Below, piece after piece: positions 32,905 through 45,133 of a stretch of DNA of 64,000 nt; the stretch's first letter is position 1; the number at the start of each line of letters is the position of its first letter. Both the position numbers and the translations under genes were made by a program. This stretch comes from Camellia lanceoleosa (taxonomy: Eukaryota; Streptophyta; Magnoliopsida; Ericales; Theaceae), in contig CM045763.1 of the NCBI GenBank assembly GCA_025200525.1, positions 151,410,246 through 151,474,245 of the forward strand, in the 5' to 3' direction. The notes beneath the pieces were generated by a model. The model was not told where the DNA came from and did not search any database. It saw only the letters and a program-made list of their open reading frames with translations.

Positions 32905-34668
32905 ATCGCCGACACTCTTGACCATCCATGATGGAGTTGTTGGTTTTAGTTGCTCATATGTGCATTCATGTCCCATTGAGTTGTTCAATTCGACTCCTCG
33001 GCCATCATGCATCGGGATGCGTGATTGGTGGCCCGAGGATCGAGGACTACACACCCTAGAGCTTAAGCAATGATGGAGAGAATGGTCGGGCACGCATATG
33101 TTGAAAATACCTTGCCTTTTCTCTCTCTTGCCTTTGTTGTAGAAAAAGTAGAAACCAGGAGAATGAACTGGTCGGCCGACCAGGTTTTCTCGCAGGCCGA
33201 CCACCTTTTCTGGTCTTCACCACCAAGGGTGGTCGGCAGGTGGTCTCCCTTGCCTATAGCTTGTCGGCTGCCTTCCCACAGCTTCCCTGGGTGGAGTTCC
33301 ATCTCACTGGAGCCTAGTGCAACTTTTTGAAATCAATTGCAAACAAAGGCGAGTCGAGGCATCGCGATGGATTTCCCGATAAGGCGGCTCGGGCATGCAT
33401 GCATCCTTTATCATTCAAGGTAGAGCTGAGGCAATCCATTTCATGCAGCTTACATGCTAGTTTATTGGCTTCCTTAGTTAATTTGTTAAATAGCTAGTGT
33501 TGTGTAATAATTAGCTATAATTCGTTATTCATTTGGGTTGTGTATTATTCATTCGGACCCTCCGATGAGGGCAACGTTGTAATAAGTGTGCGTGTGTGTG
33601 ATGCATGTCTTCCAACCCCACGCCTTTCTCCTTTTTATTTATCATCTTATGATGGTTAGTTCAGGCATGTTTTAATTAGCATCCTTATGATCGCATGTTT
33701 GCATCCATTCATTTGTCTTGCATGCATCAGGCTCGGCGCATCATACTAACTGCATTGTATTTCAATTCCAAGTTGAATAGTTGAGCCTACTTCTAGTTGC
33801 ATTTTGTATGTGTTTCATTAGGCATTCTTAACATAGCTAGAATCATGCATTGATTTCTAACATAACTTTGTTTTGGCTTGGAGTACTCGGTAAGTGTTTA
33901 TGCATTAGCATCCTTGCATGCGTGTGAGTGACTGCCATGATAGCATGCTTACCATGAGGCTAAATGATTATGTGATATACCTACCTGAATGCCTGTGGGT
34001 GAAGGTTGGGTTACTTGAATTGGAACAATTCATCGATTGCGAGTTTTAAGTCCACTTGAGAGTGGCAAATCACCTTGTTTTCTAAGTCCACTTGAAGGTG
34101 GCAAATCCACGTGTTAGCCTACTTGCGAGTAGTACCATCAAACCATTTTCAAATAAACAAACATGAAATGTTTTGTTCCAACTCAGGCGATCCAGTCTAT
34201 ACTTGTATGCTGTGTGCATCACATAGTAATTCTAGTTTAATAAACCAAAATAAGAACGCATGTGTCTTCAAAAACTCGATATCATTTTTAGTACAGGCCG
34301 ATCTTTGATCGGGCAAGCAGGGGGTGCTCATTGCATGGCCTTTCCCAATCGTACGCAAGTTCCCGAGCCGAGGTAACTTTGGTGATGACGGACACGTGGC
34401 CTTAGGGATGAGTCGAGGGTTTCCTAAATTCCCCAAATTGAAATATTTAGGTGGCGACTCTGTATCTGGCAAAGCAGTCCATGTTTGTCACTTCTTTCTA
34501 AAAATCAATTTTTCAAAACGATTTGCCGGATTTGGACTCTTTGGTGATTTATCAGTCTTGTATTGCACTTTGCGAGATTAGATTCAGAACCGTGACATTT
34601 GAGTCCGAACTGTAGTGAGCCCAATGAACAAAACGGGATCTTCCTTGGGACGTTCAGGCACGTCTACA

Positions 34669-35030
34669 GTGAGCATCTTGTCCTAGTTTGGAACCGTCTC
34701 TATGTCTTTCAATATGCAACTAGGCCAAATGATCAAAAAGGCTACCTAAGCAAGACTACCTAATATACCTCTCACACCTAACATCGAGAAGTGAAAGGAG
34801 GATCAAACGGTACAGCAGTAGTCCAAATCCAAGGGTTGTGTTCCCATCATGGCAGAGCCCGCGACCGGTCAGCCTTTTTGCAAGCTTTTAGGCAAGCCTA
34901 CGGCAAACCGTCCAGGAATAGCAGATGGCAAACACAGTGACTTAGACGCATCAATGCAAATGCAATGCAAAGAAACATATAAGTGTAGATAAAATGTCAT
35001 ATCATGAATTTCAAGTCAAGTTCTCTAATT
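34669..35030 (-). other. Leader of element B, cut by element A
   Basis: Reverse-strand sequence aligns with the leader of element A (19237-19600), including the TGTTTGCCATCTGCTATTCC and GACCGGTCGCGGGCTCTG blocks. It starts at the primer site and ends abruptly at 34668/34669 where element A's 3' LTR begins, so A inserted in the B leader or beyond it with later loss. Confidence 0.75.
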
Positions 35031-35048
35031 TACTCAACAGAGTCGCCA
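35031..35048 (-). promoter_or_regulatory. Primer-binding site of element B, tRNA-Arg type, mutated
   Basis: On the minus strand TGGCGACTCTGTTGAGTA, preceded by the GTTTC spacer. It matches the 3' end of tRNA-Arg over the first 12 or so bases and diverges after. It fixes 35054 as the inner end of B's 5' LTR. Confidence 0.75.
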
Positions 35049-38000
35049 GAAACTATAGCTCGGCTTTTTTGCGCCCCCTTTTAGAAACTCGAAATAAGCC
35101 TTACAATTCGGACTCCCACGGTTCTGAATCTAATCTCATGAGTGCAATGTGAAATTGATAAACACCAAAGAGTCCAAATCCGGCAAATTGCTTTGAAAAT
35201 TGATTTTGAATCAAATGTGCCAAAAATCGGACTGCCATGCCAGATACAGAGTCGCCACCTAAATATTTTTGTTTTAGCGAAATTTAGGAAACCCATGACT
35301 CGTGCCAAAGGCTATGTGTTTGTTATCACCAAGATTGTCTTGGTTCGGAACTTAGGTACGAGAAAGGAAGGTCATGAATTGAGCACCCCACTCTTCCGAT
35401 CAAAGATTGGCCTCTGTTAATCATGATATGATTTTTATGTTCATTATATACTCTTGTTCCAGTTTATTTTGGCTAGCATTTACTATGTGATGTGCACACA
35501 CACAAGTATAGACTAATATTGTAAGAATTGGAATAACTCGAGTCATGTTTTTTTTGAAAATTGTTTCGAAATAAGTACCACTTGAAAAAGTGATCGCAGA
35601 TGAACATTACTCATATTATTTCAATTCAAGCAATAAGCTTTCATCCACAGGCATTCAAGCAGTTTATCAATTAAGCATTTAGCCTCATGGCAAGCATGCT
35701 AGACATGGCAACATTTACACACATGCAGTTTATGCTAAAGCAAATAAAAGCTTACCTAGTACCCCAAGCCAAAATAAACAAAAGAGTTAGAAAAAATGCA
35801 TGATCCAAACTTTATGCAATATGACTAATGCAACACATGCGATATGCAATTACTAGGCTTGGCTACTAATATGGCGTATGAAGCAATTTTGATAACATGT
35901 GGTCTAAGCACGTATTCAAAGAAGTGTTGAAATGACAATGCAGTTAGAATGATGAACCGAGCCTCGGTGCATGCAATACGAATGGACGCAAACATGAAGA
36001 ATGCTATTCAAAACATGATGTCCCTAAACTAACCATCATAAGCAGTTAAATAAAAGGGAGAAAGATGTGGGGTTGGAAGACATACACATTATTACATTGC
36101 GCTCTCACAAAGGAGAGTCCGAATGAATAAACTAAGCTAACTAGCAACTAATTAAGCTAAAGCTAATTAAGCTAACTGTTACAAACCGAATAAATAGCTA
36201 AACTACTTAACTAATTATTACAACACTTGAATTAATTAACTAGTTAACTAACTAATTAAATAATTAAATAATTACAAAATGATAAAACTAAACAACTAAC
36301 TACTACGCTTCGGGAAACGAGGGATGTACATGGGCATGCTCAGTTTCCATGCAAAAAGACCACCATTTTGCTTCCGAATGCCTCTGTTTGCACAGTTGAA
36401 CACCAACACTATTGCTCATTCTACTCTGCCTTACGAACACTCTACTGAATTTTGCATTAGTGGCAGGCCGGTGCAGACCGCCCGAACTCTCTTTGTGCGC
36501 GGCCCCCCTTTCAGAGAGGGCACGAATTGCGTTCAGGCTACTACAATTCGGATTCCTGTCACGGTTCTGAATCTAATCTCACAAAGTGCAATGTAAGACT
36601 GATAAATCACCAAAGAGTCCAAATCCGGCAAATCGTTTTGAAAAATTGATTTTAATCAAAAAGCGCCAAACATAGATTGTTTTGCCAGATTTCAGAGTCA
36701 CTACCTAAATATTTTATTTTTGGGAAATTTTGGAAACCCTAACTCATGCCTAAGGCCACGTGTCCGTTATCACCAAAGTTGCCTCGGCTCGGGAACTTGG
36801 GTACGAGAGGGGAAGGTCTTGAAATGAGCACCCCGCTCCCCCGATCAAAGGATTGGCCTCTACTAATCATGATATGTTGTTTTATAAACACATGTGTTTT
36901 TATTCCGGTTATTAATCTAACTTACTAAGTGATGCCCACAGCATACAAGTATAGACTCAATCACGAGAATTAGAACAAAACAACTCATGTTTGATTTTCG
37001 AAAATGGTTTGAAAGTGCTACTCGCGAGTAGGCTAAAGCGTGGATTTGCCACCCTCAAGTGGGCTTTAGAACAACATGATGATTTGCCACTCCGCAAAGT
37101 AGGCTTAAAACTCGCATTTTTCGAATTGTCCCAATTCAAGCAACAAAGCCTTCATCCACAGGCATTCATACAGTTAAACATTTAAGTAAATGGCCTCATG
37201 GAAAGCATGCTATCATGGCAACACTTACACTCATGCAAGTATGCTAAAGCATAAACACTTACAGTGTACTCCGAGCCAAAACAGACAAGCTAGTTAGAAA
37301 TCATGCATGATCCTAGCTATGTTGAGATGCCTAATGCAACACATGCAAAAATGCAACTAAATAGGCTCGGCTGTCTAAGGTGGCATATGAATGCAACACT
37401 TGATAACATGCTGTTAAACACGTATTCAAGTAGGTATTGAAATATAATGCGGTTTGAATGATGCGCCGAGCCTGGTGCATGCAAGACGAATGGATGATGC
37501 ACGCATGCAAGGCATACGGTATGCTAATTGAAATATGCCCTAAACTAACCATCAAAAGCTAATAAGTAAAAAGGAGAAAGAAATGGGGTTGGAAGACATG
37601 TACACACACACGCACACTTATTACAACAATATGCCCTCTCGCAAGAGGGTCCGAATAAATAAGAGCTAAGCTAAGCTACTTATTACAAATCAACTAATTA
37701 ACTATGCTAAGCTAATTAATTACAAACCGAATTAAAACTAGCTACACTAAGCTAATTAGAATATTACAAAGACGAATTAAATTAGGTAAGCACATTAACG
37801 AATTAATTACAAAATCGATAAATTAACTAGCTAAGTAAAGCAATAAAATGGCCTTGATAGCGAGGGAGTGATGCATGCTCGGTTTGCTTCGCCCGGAAAT
37901 GCATTGCCTTGCCATGAGGTGTCTTTGTTTGCACTCATGGTGATCTCAAAATAGCTTACACACTTCCAGATTGTATCGGCCCCAACACAAGAACACTTTG

Positions 38001-38367
38001 GACAATTTTGGTGCAAGTGGCCGACCGGCCACCTCAACTGGTCGGTAGGCTGCCTCAACCGGCCAGTGAAAGTGGTCGGTCGGCAGGTGTAAGTCGCCGG
38101 CCGGCCACTTCTTTTTCTAGAATCCCATTTTTGCTGCAACAGAGAACAACAAAGGCACATCAATGCATTTGCAAGGAAATGTGTGTGAAACTACTCTCCT
38201 TATCATTTCTCAAGCTCAAAGAAGCGTAGTACTCGGCTCTCAAGCCACCAACCACGCATCTCAATGCATGATGGCCGAAGAGTCAAGCTTGCACAATGTT
38301 AGTGAATGCACAAACAACACATAAGAGCCTCCACCTCTATCATGCATGGTCAAGAGGGTCGGCGACC

Positions 38368-38417
38368 AGAAATGTGACACGTTTCATCACTTGGAGTATG
38401 AAACGTCTCACATTTCT
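38368..38417 (-). other. Long conserved LTR hairpin (minus solo LTR copy)
   Basis: Arms 38368-38387 and 38398-38417 pair at 19 of 20 positions around CACTTGGAGT. Several pairs differ from the element A hairpin on both sides at once. Confidence 0.8.
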
Positions 38418-40355
38418 TGTGTTTGGATAAACGTCTGATCCAATCACAATGCAATGCAAACAACATGTGTTATCTTGGCATGTTTTACTTGGTTGATTTT
38501 GTTTACACATTTTAACATTGCCGATCCATTCTTTTACTGGTTAAGTGTAATGTGAGAAGTCCTCTAATTTTGAAAGATGACCCAAGCTTCGAGTGCTTTG
38601 AGCATGAAGGAAGTATCATGTTATCGGTTAGTAGAAATCTTCATGGGAGGATTAAAACCAATAGGCATGAATGCCTCAAGTTCATGCTCAAACCAACAAG
38701 GGGCTTGAGGTCACTTTCAAAGTGAATGAAAGATTGAAACAATGTAGGGCAATGACACACATTTCAGCACTGAAATAGCATGCTAATTGATTTAGGAACA
38801 ATGCAAACATCTCATGTAATGCATGCTCAAAAGCCAAATACATTAAGCTAGTAAAGAGCATCACTATAGAAGCATGCAATATCAAGCATAAACAACCAAA
38901 TCAGCTCCAGACAGAGCTTAATCATGCCAAAACAGAGACTACAACATGCTGAAATTGAAGCTCGAATAGCAAGAAGAACATGCACACATGTTAGCCTATA
39001 AACAAGGCATAATACACAACCTTCAAAAGCTATGAAGAAGTGAAGTGCATGAGAGTGTAACTACACTATATGCACTAAAATTACATGCTAAATGGTGCCA
39101 TACCATGCAAACATCACATGCATAACATGTTGAAGGCCACAAAACGCAAAGCTAGTCAAGGCATTCACACAAGAGGCATGCAATACATGGCCTAAACAGC
39201 CAAACCAGTTCTGGACAGAGCTCAATCATGTCAAAACAAAGGCCAAAACATGCTGAGAAGGAAGTTCATGAGGCGATAAAATCATGCTCAAGCATTGGCT
39301 GACAAACAAGGGATAAGGCACAACTCACAAAAGCTATGAAAGAGTGGAATATGTGAGAGCGTGACTATGCTATATACACTAAAATCATGTGAGAACTAAG
39401 GCTAAGGCATGTAATCATCACATACAAAGCATGCTAGGGACTTTAAAACTCAAAGCTAGTCAAAGACCTTTACACTATAGCTATACAAAGCAAGCCTCAA
39501 AGGGCCAAGACCACTCAGAACAGGGTTAGAGCATGGCAAAACATGAGTAAAAATATGCTGAGACAGAGCTACAACATGCTAAAACAATGGACTAACTCAT
39601 GAAGCATACTATGCTAACAAGCAAGATTGCACTAAAGGTGTAAGATGTGAGCAACCAATGATCAAACAAGCCAAAAACAGAGTTATGGCAGGTCTAAAAA
39701 GTTACAAACATATGCTTGAACAAAGCCACGAAGAAGTAGAAACACATGCTCATTTGGTGGACCATCAACACAAGCAAGCAAGATAAGAGGAGAGGGGACC
39801 ACCCCCTCCTATTTGGGACCTCAAAACCATCTTTCCACCACTAAAATTCCTCTAGAATTCAGTGGTTAAAGGGCCAAAATGAGGTGGTTCCAAAAGCTTT
39901 AAAAGATGGCCCAAAAGCTTAGCAAATAAGGCATACAAAGGGGTGAAACACCCCCAACTCCCACAGGGCCTCAAACAACCATTTTTAACACTCAAAAATA
40001 GAGTTTTTTACAGTTGATAACTAGGCCAAAATAAGCATGCAAAGGTGGCCTAAACTAGTACAAAAACAAGCCTAAAAGGGGTATATGCTTACCCTTGAAG
40101 AACCACAGCAAGACAATAACTTCTTTGAGCTAAAACCAACTTTTTGAGTCCAAACAAGACCCTCAAGTACCTCAGCAACAAGGTTGTGGTGTTTGACTAG
40201 GTGTTATAGTGCAAATATATGAAGAAAAACACACTCAAGCACAATATAGCACAATATAACACAATATAGAGAGAGAGTGAGAATTCTAGAGAGAGAGAGA
40301 GAGATTTTAGCTCTGAAAAAATATGAACCCCCAAATAGGGGGAGGGAGCTTCCCT

Positions 40356-40361
40356 TATATA
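40356..40361 (-). promoter_or_regulatory. Probable TATA box of the minus solo LTR
   Basis: Minus strand TATATAAGGGAAGC, located downstream of the GGCCGGCCGGCC tract (40510-40555) exactly as in the plus-oriented copies. Confidence 0.55.
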
Positions 40362-40509
40362 GGCAATGCAAACAAAAGCTTGCTTGAAGAGCTTAAAGCT
40401 TGTTTACATCCCTCCATACATGTGTAAGTTGGCTGATGAGTTCAGTGAGCCACAGCTGGCTCAAAAGATCTAAAAATATCTAAAAAGGAGAAAGATTGGC
40501 CGCTGGCTA

Positions 40510-40620
40510 GTTAAGGTAGCCGGCCGGCCGGCCACCTCCCCTAGCCGGCCGACCACTCCAAGTGGCCTACAAGAGAGAAAAGTGGCCGGTAGATGCCAAA
40601 AGTGGCCGACAGGCCTTCCC
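40510..40620. repeat. GGCCGGCCGGCC-rich tract
   Basis: GGCCGGCCGGCCACC and AGTGGCCG words are clustered just upstream of the LTR TATA box. Homologous tracts are at 3960-4070, 30470-30830 and 45230-45310. They are dense in CpG and palindromic. Confidence 0.6.
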
Positions 40621-42375
40621 CTCCCTCAGGCAAGAGGCAACAAGGTTTGGCCCAAAAACCAAGGCCAAAACACAAAGCTAAGATGCTCAAAGACAAGGCA
40701 CTCAGTTGAGACCTTCGGGCGCTCAAAACAAGCACAAACATGCATAATCATCGAGTGCACAACCGATGACGTCAAAGTCTTGAGGTCGGTCAAAAATGGG
40801 GTTTTTACAGTGGCCACTAGTAAAGGTTGCCAGCCACCAGCCAGCCATGGTTGAAGGTTACTGGCTATGGATGATGGTCTGCTGGCCATGGAAAGTGGCC
40901 TGCCAGCCACTGATGCACTGGTTCATCTTGCTACAACAAAGGAAAATAAAGCATATATAGGGTATTTCAAGGGTTTGTTTGCACAACTCACCCCTCATTT
41001 TAATGAGCAAATCCAAGGAGTGATGAACTTAAGCCACAAACCACTAACTCAAGCAATTTCATTACATGATGGCTTGTGACTCATGATGTGTAATTTTAAT
41101 AAGTGCAAAAACAAGACACAAACTTGCCCTCTTTCATGAATGATCAAGGGAAGAAGTTGACCTTGGAGACTGTAACATGCCTGGGGAGTACCCACACCCG
41201 TTAAATATTTCGGACTCGTGAGATCTCTTTGATTTAGTCTCACAAGTGTAATATGAAACATAGACGAGAGTCCACATTTGGTAAATTTTAGAATATCCAT
41301 TTTATTGCAAAAAATATTTTGCCAAAAATAGACTGCGTCATCAGATCTTAGAGTCGCCACCTAATATTTTGGAAAATTAGGAAATCCATGACTCGTGCCA
41401 AGGCCACTGTTCGTCATAACCAAAGTTGTCTCAGTTCGGAACCTCATGTATGAGAAGGAAAGGTCATTAATTGAGCACCCCCACTCGCTCGATCAAAAGA
41501 TTGGTCTTTACTAAACCATGATATGAATTTTATTTACTTTATATGTTCATATTCTGATTATTTAATAAATCCTAAAAAAATTACTATGTGAAGCATACAA
41601 CTATAAACTATGTCACCCACTTTGGAGCAACTTGATTTCATATAGTTTTGAAAGAGTTTTGAAGATGTACAACCCAAATAAATTGAGTTTATAGACATGA
41701 AAATCAACATCATTCCAAATTAAGCGACACAACCTCCATCCACTAGCATTCATATAGTTATATCACATAAGAAAATAGCCTTATGCTAGAATGCTAAAAA
41801 TAGTAAGAAAAACACACACAAACGGGATGCTAAAGTATAAAAACTTACATGTTTGACGTCCCATGGACAAGCTACAAAACAAAGTTCGTAAAACATGCAT
41901 GATCTTATATACAAAATCCTAATGTAATTCACTCATGAGATGTAACTAGAGATTTGGCTTCTAAGATATCACATATGAATCATCTCAAGAACATGAGGTA
42001 GCACACATAATCACATACGAATTGATTAAATTCAGAAATGCAAAATTACCCGAATCAAAATGTATGAAACATAGATGCAAAGCATGGATATAGTGAAAGA
42101 CAAAATATGATGCATATCCACAGATAAAGAAAGCAAGTAAAAGAACGGGATAGAAAGAAGCGGGGCGGGGAATTATTACAACACTTTGAATAAATTATTA
42201 CAAACTAAATAAGAGAGAGAGAAGGGAATATTACAACAAAATAAAAACCTCACAACTCTTTTAAACTAAAAAAGAAAACAAAAGCTTCATGTGCCTCGAA
42301 GACCACTGGAAACTGTGCTGCTCAATGCAGGGAGACTGCTCTATTTTGCTAAAAAAAAGCTCAATTTTGCGAAGC

Positions 42376-42590
42376 ACTATTCATCCCGGGGCACTATTCA
42401 TTGTCAAAAGTACTATTCACCATGGCAGTTACTATTCACCAACTTTGGTCATTATTCATCTTATTAGGCATTTTTCGTTTGTGGTTACTATTCATCGCCA
42501 GAGGTACTATTCATCATCGGGGTTACTATTTACCTCCGGGAGTTACTATTCACCACCGAAGGTTACTATTCACATCTGATCACTATTCAT
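42376..42590. repeat. ACTATTCA interspersed motif, nine exact copies
   Basis: ACTATTCAT or ACTATTCAC occurs nine times exactly and twice with a change, at mostly 17-45 base spacing, with unrelated GC-rich words between. It is found in LTR C1 only; the matching part of C2 holds GT/GA-rich sequence instead. Confidence 0.85.
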
Positions 42591-42654
42591 CCGATGGGGT
42601 CACATCTTTACCAAATTGGGTGGTTCTACCGACCATTTAAAATGGTAAAATTAC

Positions 42655-42905
42655 AACAATTTATATAAGTAGTAAATTACAACATTTTATTTGAAGTAAT
42701 AAATTACAACAGTTTATATACAACAGTAAATTATAGCAAATATGTGGGTGGTGCAGCCTTCCCGTTAAAGTAATAAAACAGTTATATTAAAGGTAATTTA
42801 CAACAGATATGTGGGTGGTGCAGCCTTTCCATTAATGGTAAAACAATTATATAAAAAATAATTTACAACAGATATGTGGGTGGTACAGCCTTCCCATTAA
42901 AGCGA
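42655..42905. repeat. About 66-bp tandem repeat, three copies
   Basis: TATGTGGGTGGTGCAGCC recurs at 42741, 42808 and 42873, with AATTTACAACAG between. The periods are 67 and 65. Confidence 0.85.
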
Positions 42906-43304
42906 TAAAAAAAAAAGAAGTTATGAAAAGCAGTAAATAAAGTATTTAAACAAGTTATATCACTTTTTAAATTAAATGAAAGTTTGCGAAAATTCACCTT
43001 TTGGGGAAACGATGAAATTTCTGATTCACAAACTTTGTTGTGATTACCCTCATGGTTGTGGATTGCTTTCTCAATTCTCAGTCTGAAATTTGGAATGACA
43101 GCTTTAGTGGTTGGTTTTTGAATGATGTATTGCTGAAATGGAAATAAAAGTTTGGTTCAAAAAAATAAAATATCTAAGAAAATATTTTATTTTCTCCCTT
43201 TCTCAAAAACTAATTTTCCTTCTTTTCTTTTCTTTCTGATTCTTTTTTCTGAAACTCTTCTCTCCCCCAAGAAGAAGCCCTCTCTTTTCTTCACCCATCT
43301 GCCT

Positions 43305-43312
43305 CTTTTATA
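43305..43312 (-). promoter_or_regulatory. Probable TATA box of LTR C1
   Basis: TATAAAAG on the minus strand within GCCTATAAAAGAGGC, about 650 bases into the LTR. Confidence 0.55.
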
Positions 43313-43967
43313 GGCAATAAATACACACAAACAAACAAAACATTAAACAGCGAAGGAGAGAAATTTTTCAAAAGGTGCATAGTAACTTTATAATATAATA
43401 ATATATAAAATGTATAATTAGCATAAATATATATACAAATACCCAAAAAAATATGTAAAAACACACAAAAATATTTAAATTATAAAATAACAAAATAAAT
43501 GGAATGATAAAATAAATTTTAGTAGGCTAAATATGTAACATAATTTGACCAAAGTGGGTCTAAAGAAAAAGAAAACAAAGAAGCAAACGGTGGAATGTTG
43601 GAGAATTTCAAAGAGGAAATAGTACCTTATATAATATAATAAAATATATATTTAATATATATATACAAAAGTATGGTGCATGGGTGAAACCACGACACCT
43701 AATAAATTTAATAAAATATTATATATAATAATATAACATAATATATATATATATATATATAAAATACATAATAAAAAAAGTAAAAGAAAATAGAGAATGG
43801 ATCTAAAATAATTTGGCAAAAAACGGGGTGTAAGGTTGAGATTAAAGTTTATATTCCATTTTTTCACTAAGAATTTTGTGAGATAGCATATTTTTATTTT
43901 CATCATCGGGTAATCAAAAGAAAGGGCCCAAGTCTTAGGGCCGTTCACAATGGGGTGTCTACAGAGA

Positions 43968-44008
43968 CTTGAATTATTTCATCACTAACAAGTATGAAAT
44001 GGTTCAAG
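43968..44008 (-). other. Conserved LTR hairpin (element B LTR copy), abutted by C1
   Basis: Arms 43968-43982 and 43994-44008 pair at all 15 positions (13 Watson-Crick, two G-T) around an 11-base loop, with arm sequence quite different from the other copies. Confidence 0.7.
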
Positions 44009-45127
44009 CTTCCACGTATTTAATTAACGTCCGATTGAACACACCAAGACACAATCAAATTCTTATCTTTGCACAATTTAGTTTCAACTTTTTAGTAACT
44101 CATTTTACCTTACCAACCATTCTTTAACCAATTAAGTCCATTGGTGAGTTGAGTCCTCTAAAAGGAAATGAAGTGTCACACAAGGGGTAGTTCAAAGCAA
44201 GAGAGAGGTGTCATGCCGTTGATAATGAACCATCGGAAAGAGGATTAAACCATTAAGCATGGACCTCAATCTCAAGCTTAAACAATCCTAAGGTTGAAAC
44301 AACTCTCAAAGCAAAGAAAGAGTGAAGAAGTGAGGGAGGTTGCAGAGATTATGCTTGCTGAAATTGAGTGAAAAAAAACACTAAAACAATGCAATCAACT
44401 CAAACAAGTGATGTCGAAAGGCTTAAAACACCAAGCTTGTGAGGATACTTACACTACAAGCATGCAACACAAGACTCAAATGACTTAACAAACCCAAAAC
44501 AGAGTTAAAAAAGTCAAAATCAGAGCCTAAAACATGGTGGAATGAAGCTACCAATGGCTAGAAAATTAAGCTAACACATAGAGCTAACTAGGCTAGCAAA
44601 CAAGACACAGGGAGTGGAGGCTAACCCCTCCAAATTTGGACTTCAAAATATGATTTTCACCACTGAAAATACTTCAAAATTCAGTGTTTAAAAGCTTGGA
44701 AAAAGATAGTAAAAGGGGTGGGAAACACAAGGGCAAAGGCCTCCAAAACAAGGTACAAAGAAGGGCTATCAACCTCTTAACCTTTAATGGCCTTAAACCC
44801 AAGCTTCAGCCCAAAAAACACAAAGTTTTGACAGCCCAAAACAATGGAAAAGCATTTGAAATAGAAGCAAATAAAACAAAGCTACAAGCAAAGTCTTATA
44901 CCTTTGAAGAGAAGAGCAACTCCAAGCAACAAAACCCAGCAAATAACACCCTCTAGAGCTCAAACCAAGCTCAAAAATACCTCAACTCAAAGATGGTGAG
45001 ATTTGGTTAAGGGTGTATCGGCAAAGGTTAAAGAATTGTAGGCAAAAGTGTAGAGAATTTGTAGAGAGAGAAGAAAATTTTTGAGTTGAAAATTTTATAA
45101 CCTTTGCTACAAGAGAGAGGGGGTTCC

Positions 45128-45133
45128 TATATA
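45128..45133 (-). promoter_or_regulatory. Probable TATA box of element B 5' LTR
   Basis: Minus strand GTATATAGGAACCCCC, about 385 bases from the LTR start and followed by GAGA-rich sequence. Confidence 0.5.

Larger units (their letters stand above)
17087..34668 (+). mobile_element. Element A: non-autonomous Tat/Ogre-type retrotransposon inserted in element B
   Basis: Order: truncated 5' LTR (17087-19213), tRNA-Arg primer site, leader, gag without its core, RT leader remnant, integrase tail remnant, long 3' region with tandem arrays, polypurine tract (30057-30069) and full 3' LTR (30070-34668). Protease, RT catalytic core, both RNases H and integrase core are absent. To its right, 34669 onward is the leader of minus-strand element B; to its left is B protease. 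So A sits inside B, and both B gag and about 2.5 kb of A's first LTR were lost at the left joint. It would have needed enzymes supplied by another element. Confidence 0.85.
30070..34668 (+). mobile_element. 3' LTR of element A, complete, about 4.6 kb
   Basis: Runs from TGTAGACACCCAATTTTTGA to GCACGTCTACA. It has a GGCC/GACCAC-rich part near 30470-30830, TATA box, an AAGCCTTAGC-rich leader, a region of GCATTGTGTATG words, a hairpin, GGTCGGCCGACCAGG tract (33170-33290), the three-fold AAGTCCACTTGAG motif and TGGCGACTCTG at 34452-34462. Its second half matches the truncated 5' LTR, with scattered differences that are often C/T or G/A. No primer site follows; element B leader does. Confidence 0.9.
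36472..40809 (-). mobile_element. Solo LTR, Tat/Ogre-type, minus orientation, in element B's LTR
   Basis: Minus-strand ends are TGTAAAAACCCC (mutated from TGTAGACACCCC) at 40809 and GGGCGGTCTGCA at 36472. The 3' end matches the solo LTR at 3739-7694 (CGGTCTACA; CGCGCGG block), so both belong to one subfamily. No primer site or internal sequence adjoins. A clean 5-bp duplication is not seen; GTGGC occurs at 40810-40814 and at 36460-36464, seven bases away from the expected place, so the left edge may be rearranged. It splits the GGCCAC-rich part of element B's LTR. Confidence 0.78.
41171..43963 (-). mobile_element. Solo LTR C1, TSD GAGAC
   Basis: Minus-strand LTR with ends TGTAGACACCCC (43963) and GGCATGTTACA (41171), flanked by perfect GAGAC at 41166-41170 and 43964-43968. 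The length is 2793 bp and no internal region is present. It is a relative of the Tat-type LTRs (same start, internal TGGCGACTCT in reverse at 41349-41359) but has a different 3' terminus and is shorter. It is the same family as C2 at 47767. It inserted at the base of the hairpin stem in element B's LTR. Confidence 0.93.

Noticed and set aside
42376..42590. CRISPR-like regular short repeats
   Set aside because: Repeat is 8 bases with uneven spacing, in a plant LTR; no array architecture.
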